64,000 nt of DNA from Oscillospiraceae bacterium (lineage in GTDB: Bacteria > Bacillota > Clostridia > Oscillospirales > Oscillospiraceae), in the NCBI GenBank assembly GCA_902793285.1, contig CADBCV010000006.1:404-64403 (forward strand), written 5' to 3'. Positions 6,626-14,540 of the stretch are shown in pieces. A program made the position numbers and the translations under genes. A model generated the notes under the pieces. It saw only the letters and a list, made by a program, of their open reading frames with translations. It was not told the DNA's origin and made no database searches. Position 1 is the stretch's first letter; each line of letters opens with the position of its first letter.

Positions 6626-8923
6626 ATGAACGTACAGACCGCAGACAATCAACTCCTGCAGATCGCCCTGCGTATCCGGGAGCTGCGCGACATCGTGGGC
6701 TATACCACCGCTGAGATGGCGCTGCGCACCGGCATCACCGAGCAGCAGTACATCCAGTATGAGTCCGGCCAGGTGGACCTGCCCTTCACCTTCCTGCACA
6801 AGGCCGCCATGGCCATGGGGGTCGAGCCGATCCAGCTCCTCGAGGGGCGCAGCGCAAGGCTGACCTCCTACGCGGTGAACCGCCGGGACCAGGGTCTCGT
6901 CACCGCCGTGGAGGACGGCATCGTCATCCAGAACATGGCCGCCCTCTTCCGCAAGAAGATGGCCACGCCCTACTGGGTCACCTATCAGTACTCGCCGGAG
7001 CTGCAGAACGAGCCCATCCACACCACCACCCACGCCGGCCAGGAGTTTGACCTCATCATCTCCGGCACCCTGCGCGTGCGTGTGGGCGAGCATGAGGAGA
7101 TCCTGCACGAGGGCGACAGCATCTATTACGACAGCTCCACCCCCCACGGCATGATCGCCATGGACGGGCGGGACTGCACCTTCCTCGCCATGATCATGGC
7201 GGCGGATGAGGAGGTGCAGAAGCCCGGTCTCATGCAGGCGGAGCCCGAGGCCGAAGCCGCGCCCGCAGTCAAGCCCCAGCGCGAGCCGCTTCTCTGCGAG
7301 AAGTTTATCGAGGTCGAGGAGGACGCCGCCGGCTGCCTCAAGGATCTCCGCTTCAAGAACCAGGACAGCTTCAACTTTGCCTTTGACATCGTGGACGAGG
7401 TCGCCCGCAAGACGCCCGAGAAGCTCGCCGTGCTGCATGTCGCAAACGACATGACTGAGCGGCGCTTCACCTTCAAGGACATCAAGGACGCCTCCAGCCA
7501 GGCCGCAAACTACTTTACCTCCCTTGGCATCAAACGCGGCGACCGCGTGATGCTGGTCCTCAAGCGGCACTATCAGTTCTGGTTTGCGATCCTGGGCCTC
7601 CACAAGCTCGGTGCCATCGCCATCCCCGCCACGAACCAGCTCCTCTCCCACGACTACGAGTACCGCTTCCAGGCTGCCGGAGTCTCCGCCATCGTCTGCA
7701 CCGCGGACGGGGACGTTGCCCATCAGGTCGAGCTCGGCGAGAAGGCGGCCGGCGTGAGCCTCACGAAGATCCTCGTCGGCGGCAGGCGCGAGGGCTGGCA
7801 TGATTTTGACAGTGAATACGGCCTCTTCTCCCGCCGCTATCGCCGCACGGAGGACTCCCCCTGCGGGGATGATCCCATGCTCATGTTCTTCACCTCCGGC
7901 ACAACCGGCTACCCCAAGATGGCCCTGCACAGCTACAAGTACGCCCTCGGCCACTTCGTCACGGCGCGCTACTGGCACCAGGTGGAGCGGGACGGCCTGC
8001 ACTTTACCATCTCCGAAACCGGCTGGGGCAAGGCGCTCTGGGGCAAGCTCTACGGCCAGTGGCTGTGCGAGGGGGCGATCTTCACCTACGACTTTGACCG
8101 CTTCGATGCGGAGAAGATCCTGCCCATGTTCGCAAAGTACAACATCACGACCTTCTGCGCCCCGCCCACCATGTACCGTATGCTCATCAAGAGCGACATG
8201 TCCAAGTATGATCTCTCCTCCATCCGCCACGCCACCACCGCGGGCGAGGCCCTCAATCCCGAGGTCTTCTATCAGTTTGAAAAGCTCACCGGCCTCAAGG
8301 TGGCGGAGGGCTTCGGCCAGACGGAGATGACCCTCGGCATCGCCAATCTCACCGGCGGCGCCATCAAGCCGGGCTCCATGGGCAAGCCCGTCCCGGCCTA
8401 TGGCGTGGACATCCTGGACCACGACGGCAACCCCGTCGAGGACGGCATCAGCGGCGAAATCGTCATCAGGGCCGACGAGAACGGCCCCAGAAAGTGCGGC
8501 CTCTTCCTCGGCTATTACGAGGCGCCCGACAAGACGCGCGAGGTCTGGCACGACGGGTACTACCACACCGGCGACGAGGCCTGGCGTGATGAGGACGGGT
8601 ACTTCTGGTATGTCGGCCGCGTGGACGATGTCATCAAGTCTTCCGGCTACCGCATCGGGCCGTTTGAAATTGAGAACGTCATCATGGAGCTTCCGTATGT
8701 GCTTGAGTGCGGCGTCTCCGCCGCGCCGGACGAGATCCGCGGCCAGGTCGTCAAGGCCAGCATCGTCCTCATCCCCGGCAAGGAGGGCACGGACGAGCTC
8801 AAAAAAGAGATCCAGAACTACGTCAAAGCCCACACCGCGCCGTATAAGTACCCCCGCATCGTGGAATTTAAAGACGAGCTTCCCAAGACCATCAGCGGGA
8901 AGATCATGCGAAACAAGCTGTAA
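6626..8923 (+). CDS. HTH-cupin-acyl-CoA ligase fusion protein
   Basis: This 765-residue protein has three parts. Residues about 5-65 are an XRE-type helix-turn-helix (IRELRDIVGYTTAEMALRTG, YIQYESGQVDLP). Residues about 125-190 are a cupin barrel (HTTTHAGQEFDLIISG, LHEGDSIYYDSSTPHG). Residues about 230-765 are an AMP-forming acyl-CoA synthetase with TSGTTGYPK near residue 423, GFGQTE near 563 and the catalytic Lys759 in TISGKIMRNKL. Genuine HTH-cupin regulators are common, but joining them to a complete ligase is rare. The protein heads the operon that encodes the ferredoxin oxidoreductase. It may both activate a branched-chain acid and sense its product; that dual role is inference. A GAGGAG ribosome site precedes the ATG. 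Confidence 0.88.
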   Translation: MNVQTADNQLLQIALRIRELRDIVGYTTAEMALRTGITEQQYIQYESGQVDLPFTFLHKAAMAMGVEPIQLLEGRSARLTSYAVNRRDQGLVTAVEDGIVIQNMAALFRKKMATPYWVTYQYSPELQNEPIHTTTHAGQEFDLIISGTLRVRVGEHEEILHEGDSIYYDSSTPHGMIAMDGRDCTFLAMIMAADEEVQKPGLMQAEPEAEAAPAVKPQREPLLCEKFIEVEEDAAGCLKDLRFKNQDSFNFAFDIVDEVARKTPEKLAVLHVANDMTERRFTFKDIKDASSQAANYFTSLGIKRGDRVMLVLKRHYQFWFAILGLHKLGAIAIPATNQLLSHDYEYRFQAAGVSAIVCTADGDVAHQVELGEKAAGVSLTKILVGGRREGWHDFDSEYGLFSRRYRRTEDSPCGDDPMLMFFTSGTTGYPKMALHSYKYALGHFVTARYWHQVERDGLHFTISETGWGKALWGKLYGQWLCEGAIFTYDFDRFDAEKILPMFAKYNITTFCAPPTMYRMLIKSDMSKYDLSSIRHATTAGEALNPEVFYQFEKLTGLKVAEGFGQTEMTLGIANLTGGAIKPGSMGKPVPAYGVDILDHDGNPVEDGISGEIVIRADENGPRKCGLFLGYYEAPDKTREVWHDGYYHTGDEAWRDEDGYFWYVGRVDDVIKSSGYRIGPFEIENVIMELPYVLECGVSAAPDEIRGQVVKASIVLIPGKEGTDELKKEIQNYVKAHTAPYKYPRIVEFKDELPKTISGKIMRNKL

Positions 8924-8930
8924 AACAGCC

Positions 8931-9070
8931 TCCCTCCCTGAGGGAGGTGGCATCCGGCGTCTCCCGCAAGCCGGATGACGGAGGGAGTACTCCGCACGCT
9001 CAGAATACCGGCTTTGACTCCCTCAGTCACCAGTGTGCGCACTGGTGACAGCTCCCTCAGAGAGGGAGCC
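8931..9070. repeat. Dispersed repeat, CTCCCT...TGAGGGAG family, full copy
   Basis: The element starts GCCTCCCTCCCTGAGGGAGG and ends GACAGCTCCCTCAGAGAGGG. It has inner hairpins CATCCGGC/GCCGGATG and CACCAGTG/CACTGGTG. The same architecture occurs in the opposite orientation at 55541-55678. It lies inside the operon, between the ligase and the ATPase gene, so it is presumably transcribed and may process or attenuate the message. Confidence 0.75.
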
Positions 9071-9086
9071 GAAAAGGAAATGGATT

Positions 9087-9791
9087 ATGATGAACCACAA
9101 ACGCCTCACGCTCTTTGCCGGGCATTACGGCAGCGGAAAAACCAATATCGCTTTGAACTACGCCCTCTGGCTCAGAGGACAGGGCCTTCCGGTCACGGTC
9201 GCGGATCTCGACATCGTAAACCCCTATTTCCGCACGAAGGACGGGGAGATCCAGCTCAAACAGGCGGGCATCCGCCTCATCTCCTCGGAGTACGCAAACT
9301 CCAACGTCGATCTCCCCGCCCTGCCGGGGGAAGCCTACTCCCTCGTGGACGACAGGAGCGTCTGCGGCGTCATTGACGTGGGGGGCGATGACCGGGGCGC
9401 TCTCGCCCTCGGGCGCTATGTGCCCCAGATCCGGGAGGAGGGGGACTATGAGATGCTCTTTGTCCTGAACAAAGCCCGCCCCCTCACAAGGACCGTGGAG
9501 GACGCGCTGGAGGTCTTCTATGAGATCGAGGCCGCCTGTGCCCTGCCCTTCACGGCGATCGTGAACAACACGAATCTCGGCCCCCTGACGCGCCCGGAGG
9601 ACGTGATCGCGGGGGCGCGCTTTGCCGAAGAAGTCGGCGCACGGACCGGCCTGCCCGTCAAGATGAACTGCGCCATGCGAAAACTCGGGGCGGCGCTGCA
9701 AGACACAGTGAGCAATTATTTTCCTATAGACATCCTGCAACTATACTACATGGAGAAAGAAGGGACCAGCCTTGGCAAAATTAACCTTTAG
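9087..9791 (+). CDS. ParA/CooC-like P-loop ATPase of the oxidoreductase operon
   Basis: This 234-residue SIMIBI-class NTPase has Walker [10 protein letters not shown] near the N-terminus, the switch-like [13 protein letters not shown], and Walker [10 protein letters not shown]. The fold resembles MinD/CooC/CobB-type nucleotide-binding proteins. Related ATPases sit beside ferredoxin-dependent 2-oxoacid oxidoreductases, where cofactor insertion or subunit assembly is a reasonable guess; I see no direct evidence of its role. The start at 9087 has an AAAGG site and is preferred to an in-frame ATG at 9033 lying within the repeat. Its last 20 bases overlap the ferredoxin gene. Confidence 0.75.
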   Translation: MMNHKRLTLFAGHYGSGKTNIALNYALWLRGQGLPVTVADLDIVNPYFRTKDGEIQLKQAGIRLISSEYANSNVDLPALPGEAYSLVDDRSVCGVIDVGGDDRGALALGRYVPQIREEGDYEMLFVLNKARPLTRTVEDALEVFYEIEAACALPFTAIVNNTNLGPLTRPEDVIAGARFAEEVGARTGLPVKMNCAMRKLGAALQDTVSNYFPIDILQLYYMEKEGTSLGKINL

Positions 9792-9978
9792 AGAGGAGAT
9801 ATGCAAGGGCTGCGGCCTGTGTGTGGCCGCGTGTCCGAAGCAGATACTTGCCCTTTCTAAAACCAGACTCAACCAAAAAGGATACTCGCCCGTGGAGCTG
9901 ACGAAGCCCGAGGAGTGCATCGGCTGCGCAAGCTGCGCCATGATGTGCCCCGACTGCGTCATCACCGTGGAGCGATAG
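9772..9978 (+). CDS. 2[4Fe-4S] ferredoxin, delta subunit of the 2-oxoacid oxidoreductase
   Basis: This 68-residue protein has two canonical cluster motifs, [12 protein letters not shown] and [12 protein letters not shown], typical of VorD/KorD subunits. It carries electrons between the TPP subunit and soluble ferredoxin. It starts at a TTG preceded by AGAAGG and overlaps the ATPase gene by 20 bases, indicating translational coupling. The next gene follows 14 bases after its stop. Confidence 0.9.
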   Translation: MAKLTFREEICKGCGLCVAACPKQILALSKTRLNQKGYSPVELTKPEECIGCASCAMMCPDCVITVER

Positions 9979-9992
9979 GAAAGGAGCAGGGT

Positions 9993-11063
9993 ATGAAAGA
10001 AACCGTCCTCATGAAAGGCAACGAAGCCATTGCCGAGGCCGCCATCCTGGCCGGCTGCCGGCACTACTTCGGCTACCCCATCACGCCGCAGACCGAGGTC
10101 GCGGCCTACATGGCCAAGAAGATGCCCAAGATCGGCGGCACCTTCCTCCAGGCCGAGAGCGAGATCGCGGCCATCAACATGGTCTACGGCGTCGCCTCCA
10201 CCGGCCACCCGGCCATGACCTCCTCCTCCAGCCCCGGCATCTCCCTCAAGGCGGAGGGGATCTCCTACCTCGCGGGCGCGGATCTGCCCGCCCTCATCGT
10301 GAACGTCCAGCGCGGCGGCCCCGGTCTCGGCGGCATCCAGCCCTCCCAGTCCGATTACTTCTTCACCACCCGCGGCCCCGGCCACGGCGATTTCCATGTC
10401 CTGGTCTTCGCCCCCTCCTCCGTGCAGGAGATGGCGGATCTCACGGGCCGCGCCCTGCACCTCGCGTGGAAGTACCGGATGCCCGCCATGCTCCTCGCGG
10501 ACGGCACCATGGGCCAGATGATGGAGCCCGTCACCCTGCCTGATGCCTGCAACGCCTTCGGGGACGACAACCCCTGGGCCGCCACCGGCACCGAGATGAA
10601 GCGCCCCCACAACATCATCACCTCTCTCGATCTCTCCCCGGAGAATCTGGAGAAGCAGAATTTTGAGCGCTTCGAGCGCTATAAAAAGATCGAGGAGACG
10701 GAGTGCCTCTGGGAGGAGTACCTGCTGGACGATGCCGACATCTGCATCGTGGCCTGCGGCATCACCGCCCGCGTCTCCCGCAACGCCATTGTCGAGGCGC
10801 GCAAGCAGGGCCTCAAGGTCGGTATGCTGCGCCCCATCACCCTCTGGCCCTTCCCGAAGAAGGCTCTCGCCGCGGCGGCGGAGCATGTCGGCGCCTTCCT
10901 CTGCGTCGAGATGAACATGGGCCAGATGAAGGAGGATGTGGAGCTCGCCATCCGCTGCAAAAAGCCCGTCGCGCTCTGCAGCCGCGTCGGCGGCATGATC
11001 CCCACCCCGGACGAGGTACTTGAGCACATCCGGAAGATCGCGGAAGGAGGAGACAACGCATGA
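9993..11063 (+). CDS. vorB: 2-oxoacid:ferredoxin oxidoreductase alpha subunit (VorB-like)
   Basis: This 356-residue subunit shows the conserved start of the family, [20 protein letters not shown] followed by PITPQTE, then [20 protein letters not shown] and the C-terminal domain II motif [13 protein letters not shown]. It matches the 2-oxoisovalerate/3-methyl-2-oxobutanoate type rather than the long single-chain pyruvate enzymes. The ATG at 9993 follows AAGGAG; a longer frame from 9915 would run into the ferredoxin gene. It overlaps the next gene by four bases. Branched-chain specificity is inferred from the T-box and aminotransferase context; a 2-oxoglutarate role (KorA) is the alternative. 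Confidence 0.85.
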   Translation: MKETVLMKGNEAIAEAAILAGCRHYFGYPITPQTEVAAYMAKKMPKIGGTFLQAESEIAAINMVYGVASTGHPAMTSSSSPGISLKAEGISYLAGADLPALIVNVQRGGPGLGGIQPSQSDYFFTTRGPGHGDFHVLVFAPSSVQEMADLTGRALHLAWKYRMPAMLLADGTMGQMMEPVTLPDACNAFGDDNPWAATGTEMKRPHNIITSLDLSPENLEKQNFERFERYKKIEETECLWEEYLLDDADICIVACGITARVSRNAIVEARKQGLKVGMLRPITLWPFPKKALAAAAEHVGAFLCVEMNMGQMKEDVELAIRCKKPVALCSRVGGMIPTPDEVLEHIRKIAEGGDNA

Positions 11064-11797
11064 TCGTGTTTGAAAAGCCCCATGCCCTGACCGATACCCC
11101 CCTGCACTACTGCCCGGGCTGCACCCACGGCATTGTCCACCGCCTCGTGGCCGAGGCCATCGACGAGCTCGGCATCGAGGGCAGGACCATCGGCATCGCC
11201 CCGGTCGGCTGCTCCGTGCTGGCCTACAACTACTTTAACTGCGACATGATCGAGGCGGCCCACGGCCGCGCCCCGGCTGTCGCCACCGGCGTCAAGCGCG
11301 CCATGCCCGACAATATCGTCTTCGCCTACCAGGGCGACGGCGACCTCGCCTCCATCGGCATGTGCGAGACCGTCTCCACCGCCGCGCGCGGGGAAAACAT
11401 CACCGTCATCTTCATCAACAACGCCATCTACGGCATGACCGGCGGCCAGATGGCCCCGACATCCCTCCTGGGCCAGGTCACCCAGACCTCTCCCTACGGC
11501 CGCGACCCCAAGACCCAGGGCTACCCCATCCGTGTGTGCGAGCTGCTGGCCACGCTCGATGCGCCCGTGTATCTCGAGCGCGTCACCGTCAACAGCGTCA
11601 AAAACGTCAGAAACGCGAAGCGGGCCATCAAGAAGGCTTTCCAGAACCAGGTGGACGGCAGGGGCTTCTCGTTTATCGAGGTGCTCTCCGCCTGCCCCAC
11701 CAACTGGGGCATGACGCCGCAGAAGGCCCTCCAGTGGATCGACGAGGCCATGATCCCCCAGTACCCGCTGGGCGTGTTCCGGGATAAGGAGGCATAA
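11060..11797 (+). CDS. vorA: 2-oxoacid:ferredoxin oxidoreductase beta subunit, TPP-binding (VorA-like)
   Basis: This 245-residue subunit carries the thiamine-diphosphate site. CPGCTHG (residues 18-24) gives cysteines near the N-terminus, and the TPP/magnesium motif runs [12 protein letters not shown] through [16 protein letters not shown]. It completes the catalytic core with VorB and converts a 2-oxoacid plus CoA to acyl-CoA, CO2 and reduced ferredoxin, or the reverse. It starts inside the vorB stop (ATGA) and ends two bases before vorC. Confidence 0.88.
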   Translation: MIVFEKPHALTDTPLHYCPGCTHGIVHRLVAEAIDELGIEGRTIGIAPVGCSVLAYNYFNCDMIEAAHGRAPAVATGVKRAMPDNIVFAYQGDGDLASIGMCETVSTAARGENITVIFINNAIYGMTGGQMAPTSLLGQVTQTSPYGRDPKTQGYPIRVCELLATLDAPVYLERVTVNSVKNVRNAKRAIKKAFQNQVDGRGFSFIEVLSACPTNWGMTPQKALQWIDEAMIPQYPLGVFRDKEA

Positions 11798-11799
11798 AG

Positions 11800-12339
11800 A
11801 TGGCGCACCATGAAATCGTAATCGCCGGCTTCGGCGGGCAGGGTTTGCTCTTCATCGGCAAGGTACTGGCCTACGCCGGCCTCATCGAAAAGCGGCAGCT
11901 CAGCTGGCTGCCCTCCTACGGGCCCGAGATGCGCGGCGGCACCGCCAACTGCAACGTCATCCTCTCGGACGACCCTGTGGGCTCTCCCATCGTGCAGCAC
12001 CCGAACGTGCTCATCGTCATGAACGCCCCCTCGCTCGACAAGTATGAGAAGGCCGTCGTCCCCGGCGGCAAGATCTTTGTGGACTCCACCCTCATCACCC
12101 GCAAGGTGGAGCGGGACGACGTCGATGTCTATTACGTCCCCGCCACCCAGATGGCGAAGGACATGGGTCTCGGCAATCTTGCGAACATGATCCTCTTCGG
12201 CACCGTCATCCGGGAGACCGGCTGTATCCAGGACGCGACCGTGGAGGAGGCCCTCCGGCACGTGATCCCCGCCCGCAAGATGGATCTGCTGGACGTAAAC
12301 CTCCGGGCCATCCAGGTGGGAAAGGACTATCAGGCGTGA
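11800..12339 (+). CDS. vorC: 2-oxoacid:ferredoxin oxidoreductase gamma subunit (VorC-like)
   Basis: This 179-residue subunit starts with the family signature [20 protein letters not shown] and continues [20 protein letters not shown]. It corresponds to the small CoA-binding/gamma domain of ferredoxin oxidoreductases. AAGGAGG precedes the ATG. The stop overlaps the GTG start of the hydrolase gene (GTGA), so the downstream hydrolase is translated in step with the complex. Confidence 0.88.
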   Translation: MAHHEIVIAGFGGQGLLFIGKVLAYAGLIEKRQLSWLPSYGPEMRGGTANCNVILSDDPVGSPIVQHPNVLIVMNAPSLDKYEKAVVPGGKIFVDSTLITRKVERDDVDVYYVPATQMAKDMGLGNLANMILFGTVIRETGCIQDATVEEALRHVIPARKMDLLDVNLRAIQVGKDYQA

Positions 12340-13121
12340 AGATTGCCTGCATCCAGATGGATGTGCGCCTCGGCGAGGCGGGCTATAACCTCGCCCGCGC
12401 GGTCGAACTCTGCCGGGAGGCCGCGGCCCGGGGTGCGGACCTTCTGCTCCTGCCGGAGACCGTGAATCTCGGCTTCTTCCCGCGGGAGGGGCTTGAGACC
12501 CTGGCAGACCCGGACGGGGCGCAGATGCGGGAGACCTTCGGCAATCTCGCAAAGCGACTGCATGTCAACATCGCCGCCGGCAGCGCCGTGACGAAGCGGG
12601 GCGGCAGGGTCTATAACACCGCCTTTGTCTTTGACCGGGACGGAAACTGCGTCGCCTCCTACGACAAGTCCCATCTCTTCACCCCCATGGGGGAGCACGA
12701 GTATTTCACCCCCGGCGACGCGCTCTGCACCTTCACGCTCGACGGCGTCCGATGCGGCCTCATCATCTGCTACGATCTGCGCTTTCCCGAGCTCACGCGC
12801 GCCCTCGCCCTCCGTGGGATCGAGCTTCTGCTGGTCCCGGCCGAGTGGCCCGCCGCGCGCCTTGCCCACTGGCAGACGCTGAACCGCGCCCGCGCCATTG
12901 AAAACCAGATCTTCCTCGCCTGCTGCAACGGCTGCGGCACAGCGGGGGAGACGGTCTACGGCGGCCACGCCGCGATCTATGACCCCTGGGGCGAAGTGCT
13001 CGCCGAGGGCGGCGCGGCGGAGGAGATCATCACCGCCGACTGCGACTTTGCGGTCAAGGAGCAGATCCGAAACAGCATCAACGTCTTCCGCGACAGGCGG
13101 CCGGAGCTGTACGGGCTCTAA
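12336..13121 (+). CDS. Carbon-nitrogen hydrolase, omega-amidase (Nit2/YafV)-like
   Basis: This 261-residue nitrilase-superfamily enzyme has the Glu-Lys-Cys triad visible in LLLPETVNLGFFP, YDKSHLFTPMGEHEYF and IICYDLRFPEL. The last motif is typical of the YafV/Nit2 omega-amidase branch, which hydrolyses 2-oxoglutaramate or 2-oxosuccinamate left after glutamine or asparagine transamination. Coupled translation with vorC and a nearby aminotransferase fits a role in clearing the keto-amide when glutamine is amino donor; that is inference. It starts with GTG. Confidence 0.8.
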   Translation: MKIACIQMDVRLGEAGYNLARAVELCREAAARGADLLLLPETVNLGFFPREGLETLADPDGAQMRETFGNLAKRLHVNIAAGSAVTKRGGRVYNTAFVFDRDGNCVASYDKSHLFTPMGEHEYFTPGDALCTFTLDGVRCGLIICYDLRFPELTRALALRGIELLLVPAEWPAARLAHWQTLNRARAIENQIFLACCNGCGTAGETVYGGHAAIYDPWGEVLAEGGAAEEIITADCDFAVKEQIRNSINVFRDRRPELYGL

Positions 13122-13126
13122 ATTTG

Positions 13127-13270
13127 CCTTCCCCTTGAGGGGAAGGTGCCCCAGTGCGCACACTGGGGCGGATGAGGTGGAGCCCGCGGTCTCTGAGCGG
13201 CTTTGTACATGCGTCCCTGATGCACAAACATCGCCCCTGCGGTGTGGTCGGACGTTTTCCCTCTGTACGC
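13127..13270. repeat. Dispersed repeat remnants between the hydrolase and ilvE
   Basis: GCCTTCCCCTTGAGGGGAAGG is followed by a CCCCAGTG/CACTGGGG hairpin and GGATGAGGTGG, a partial relative of the 8931 element. Further on, CGCCCCTGCGGTGTGGTCGG and TACGCAC resemble 36505-36547, the end of the CGTAGGGG family. I see no gene in the 270-base gap, and no convincing promoter for ilvE, so it may be read from upstream. Confidence 0.6.
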
Positions 13271-13394
13271 ACGTTTCCGATGATTATAAATCGCGCCGAA
13301 GGCGCTCCATAACTTCACTCTCCACTCTTATTCAAGTTTGCCGGCAAAAGCCGATACCCATAAAGTGTAATACATGGAAAAGGAGAAAACCGAC

Positions 13395-14480
13395 ATGGAA
13401 TACAATTTCCCCGTAACGCGCACCACGCATCCCAAGCCCCGGCCTGAGGATGAGAGCAAGCTGGGCTTTGCCAAATACTTCACCGACCACATGTTCGTCA
13501 TGGACTGGGACGAGGGACAGGGCTGGCATGACGGCCGCGTCGTCCCCCACGCCCCCATCGAGATCGAGCCTGCCTCCTGCGTGCTCCACTACGCGCAGAT
13601 GATGTTTGAGGGCATGAAAGCCTACAAGACGCCCGACGGCTCCGTGCAGATCTTCCGCCCCGACATGAACATCGCCCGCATGGCCCGCACCTGTGAGCGC
13701 ATGTGCATCCCCGAGCTTCCGGGCGAGCTCTTCCTTGCGGCGGTCAAGGCCGTCATCTGGGAAGACCGGGACTGGATTCCCTCCTCCCCCGGCACCGCGC
13801 TCTATATCCGCCCCTTCATCTTCGGGGATGAAGTCTCCTTCTCCGTCCTGCCCGCCAAGCACTACCGCTTCATGATCATCCTCACGCCCACCGGCTCCTA
13901 CTACGCGGCAAACGACGGCGGCCTTGCCACCACCCGCATCTTCGTGCAGGACACCTATATCCGCGCCGCGCGCGGCGGCACGGGCTTTGCCAAGGTCGGC
14001 GGCAACTACGGCGGCGGTATGCGCGCCTCCCAGGACGCCATGAAGTATAACTGCAAGGATGTCCTGTGGCTCGACGCCGCGGAGAATAAGTATGTCGAGG
14101 AGATCGGCACCTCAAACGCCTTCTTCCGCATCGCGGACGAGGTCATCACCGCCCCTCTGGACTCCGGCACGATCCTGCCCGGCATCACCCGCAACTCCGT
14201 CATCATGCTCCTCAAGAAGTGGGGCGTGAAGGTGTCCGAGCGCAAGCTCGCCATCGACGATATCCTCGCGGCCTCGAAGGACGGGAGCCTCCAGGAGATC
14301 TTTGCCTCCGGCACCGCGGCGGTCATCTCGCCCATCGGCTGCCTCAATTATAAAGGCACCGATTACAAGGTGGCGGACGAAAAGGTCGGCCCCGTCGCCC
14401 AGAAGCTCTACGACACGCTCTACGGCATCCAGACCGGCACCGTTGAGGACGACATGGGCTGGACCTACAAGCTGTTCTGA
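13395..14480 (+). CDS. ilvE: Branched-chain amino acid aminotransferase
   Basis: This 361-residue fold-type IV PLP enzyme has the PLP lysine in GTGFAKVGGNYGG (Lys200) and the conserved EEIGTSNAFF. The substrate-domain motif LHYAQMMFEGMKAYK and SGTAAVISPIG are also present. It matches the long BCAT group. It interconverts Leu/Ile/Val with their 2-oxoacids, the substrates or products of the upstream Vor complex. The ATG at 13395 has AAAGGAG about ten bases ahead; an ATG 21 bases upstream lacks a site. A 250-base repeat-containing gap separates it from the hydrolase. Confidence 0.92.
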   Translation: MEYNFPVTRTTHPKPRPEDESKLGFAKYFTDHMFVMDWDEGQGWHDGRVVPHAPIEIEPASCVLHYAQMMFEGMKAYKTPDGSVQIFRPDMNIARMARTCERMCIPELPGELFLAAVKAVIWEDRDWIPSSPGTALYIRPFIFGDEVSFSVLPAKHYRFMIILTPTGSYYAANDGGLATTRIFVQDTYIRAARGGTGFAKVGGNYGGGMRASQDAMKYNCKDVLWLDAAENKYVEEIGTSNAFFRIADEVITAPLDSGTILPGITRNSVIMLLKKWGVKVSERKLAIDDILAASKDGSLQEIFASGTAAVISPIGCLNYKGTDYKVADEKVGPVAQKLYDTLYGIQTGTVEDDMGWTYKLF

Positions 14481-14499
14481 TCGGTATATCGCGTCAAAA

Positions 14500-14527
14500 A
14501 ACCGCACGGCATCTGCCGTGCGGTTTT
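14500..14527. terminator. Bidirectional terminator between ilvE and the EAL gene
   Basis: An ACCGCACGGC/GCCGTGCGGT stem is flanked by an A-run and a T-run and ends both convergent transcripts. Confidence 0.85.
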
Positions 14528-14540
14528 GCAATGATACTGT

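Noticed and set aside
6548..8953. 801-codon minus-strand frame opposite the HTH-cupin-ligase gene
   Set aside because: High GC in third positions of the real gene creates long antisense frames; the translation is repetitive Gly/Val/His with no domain.
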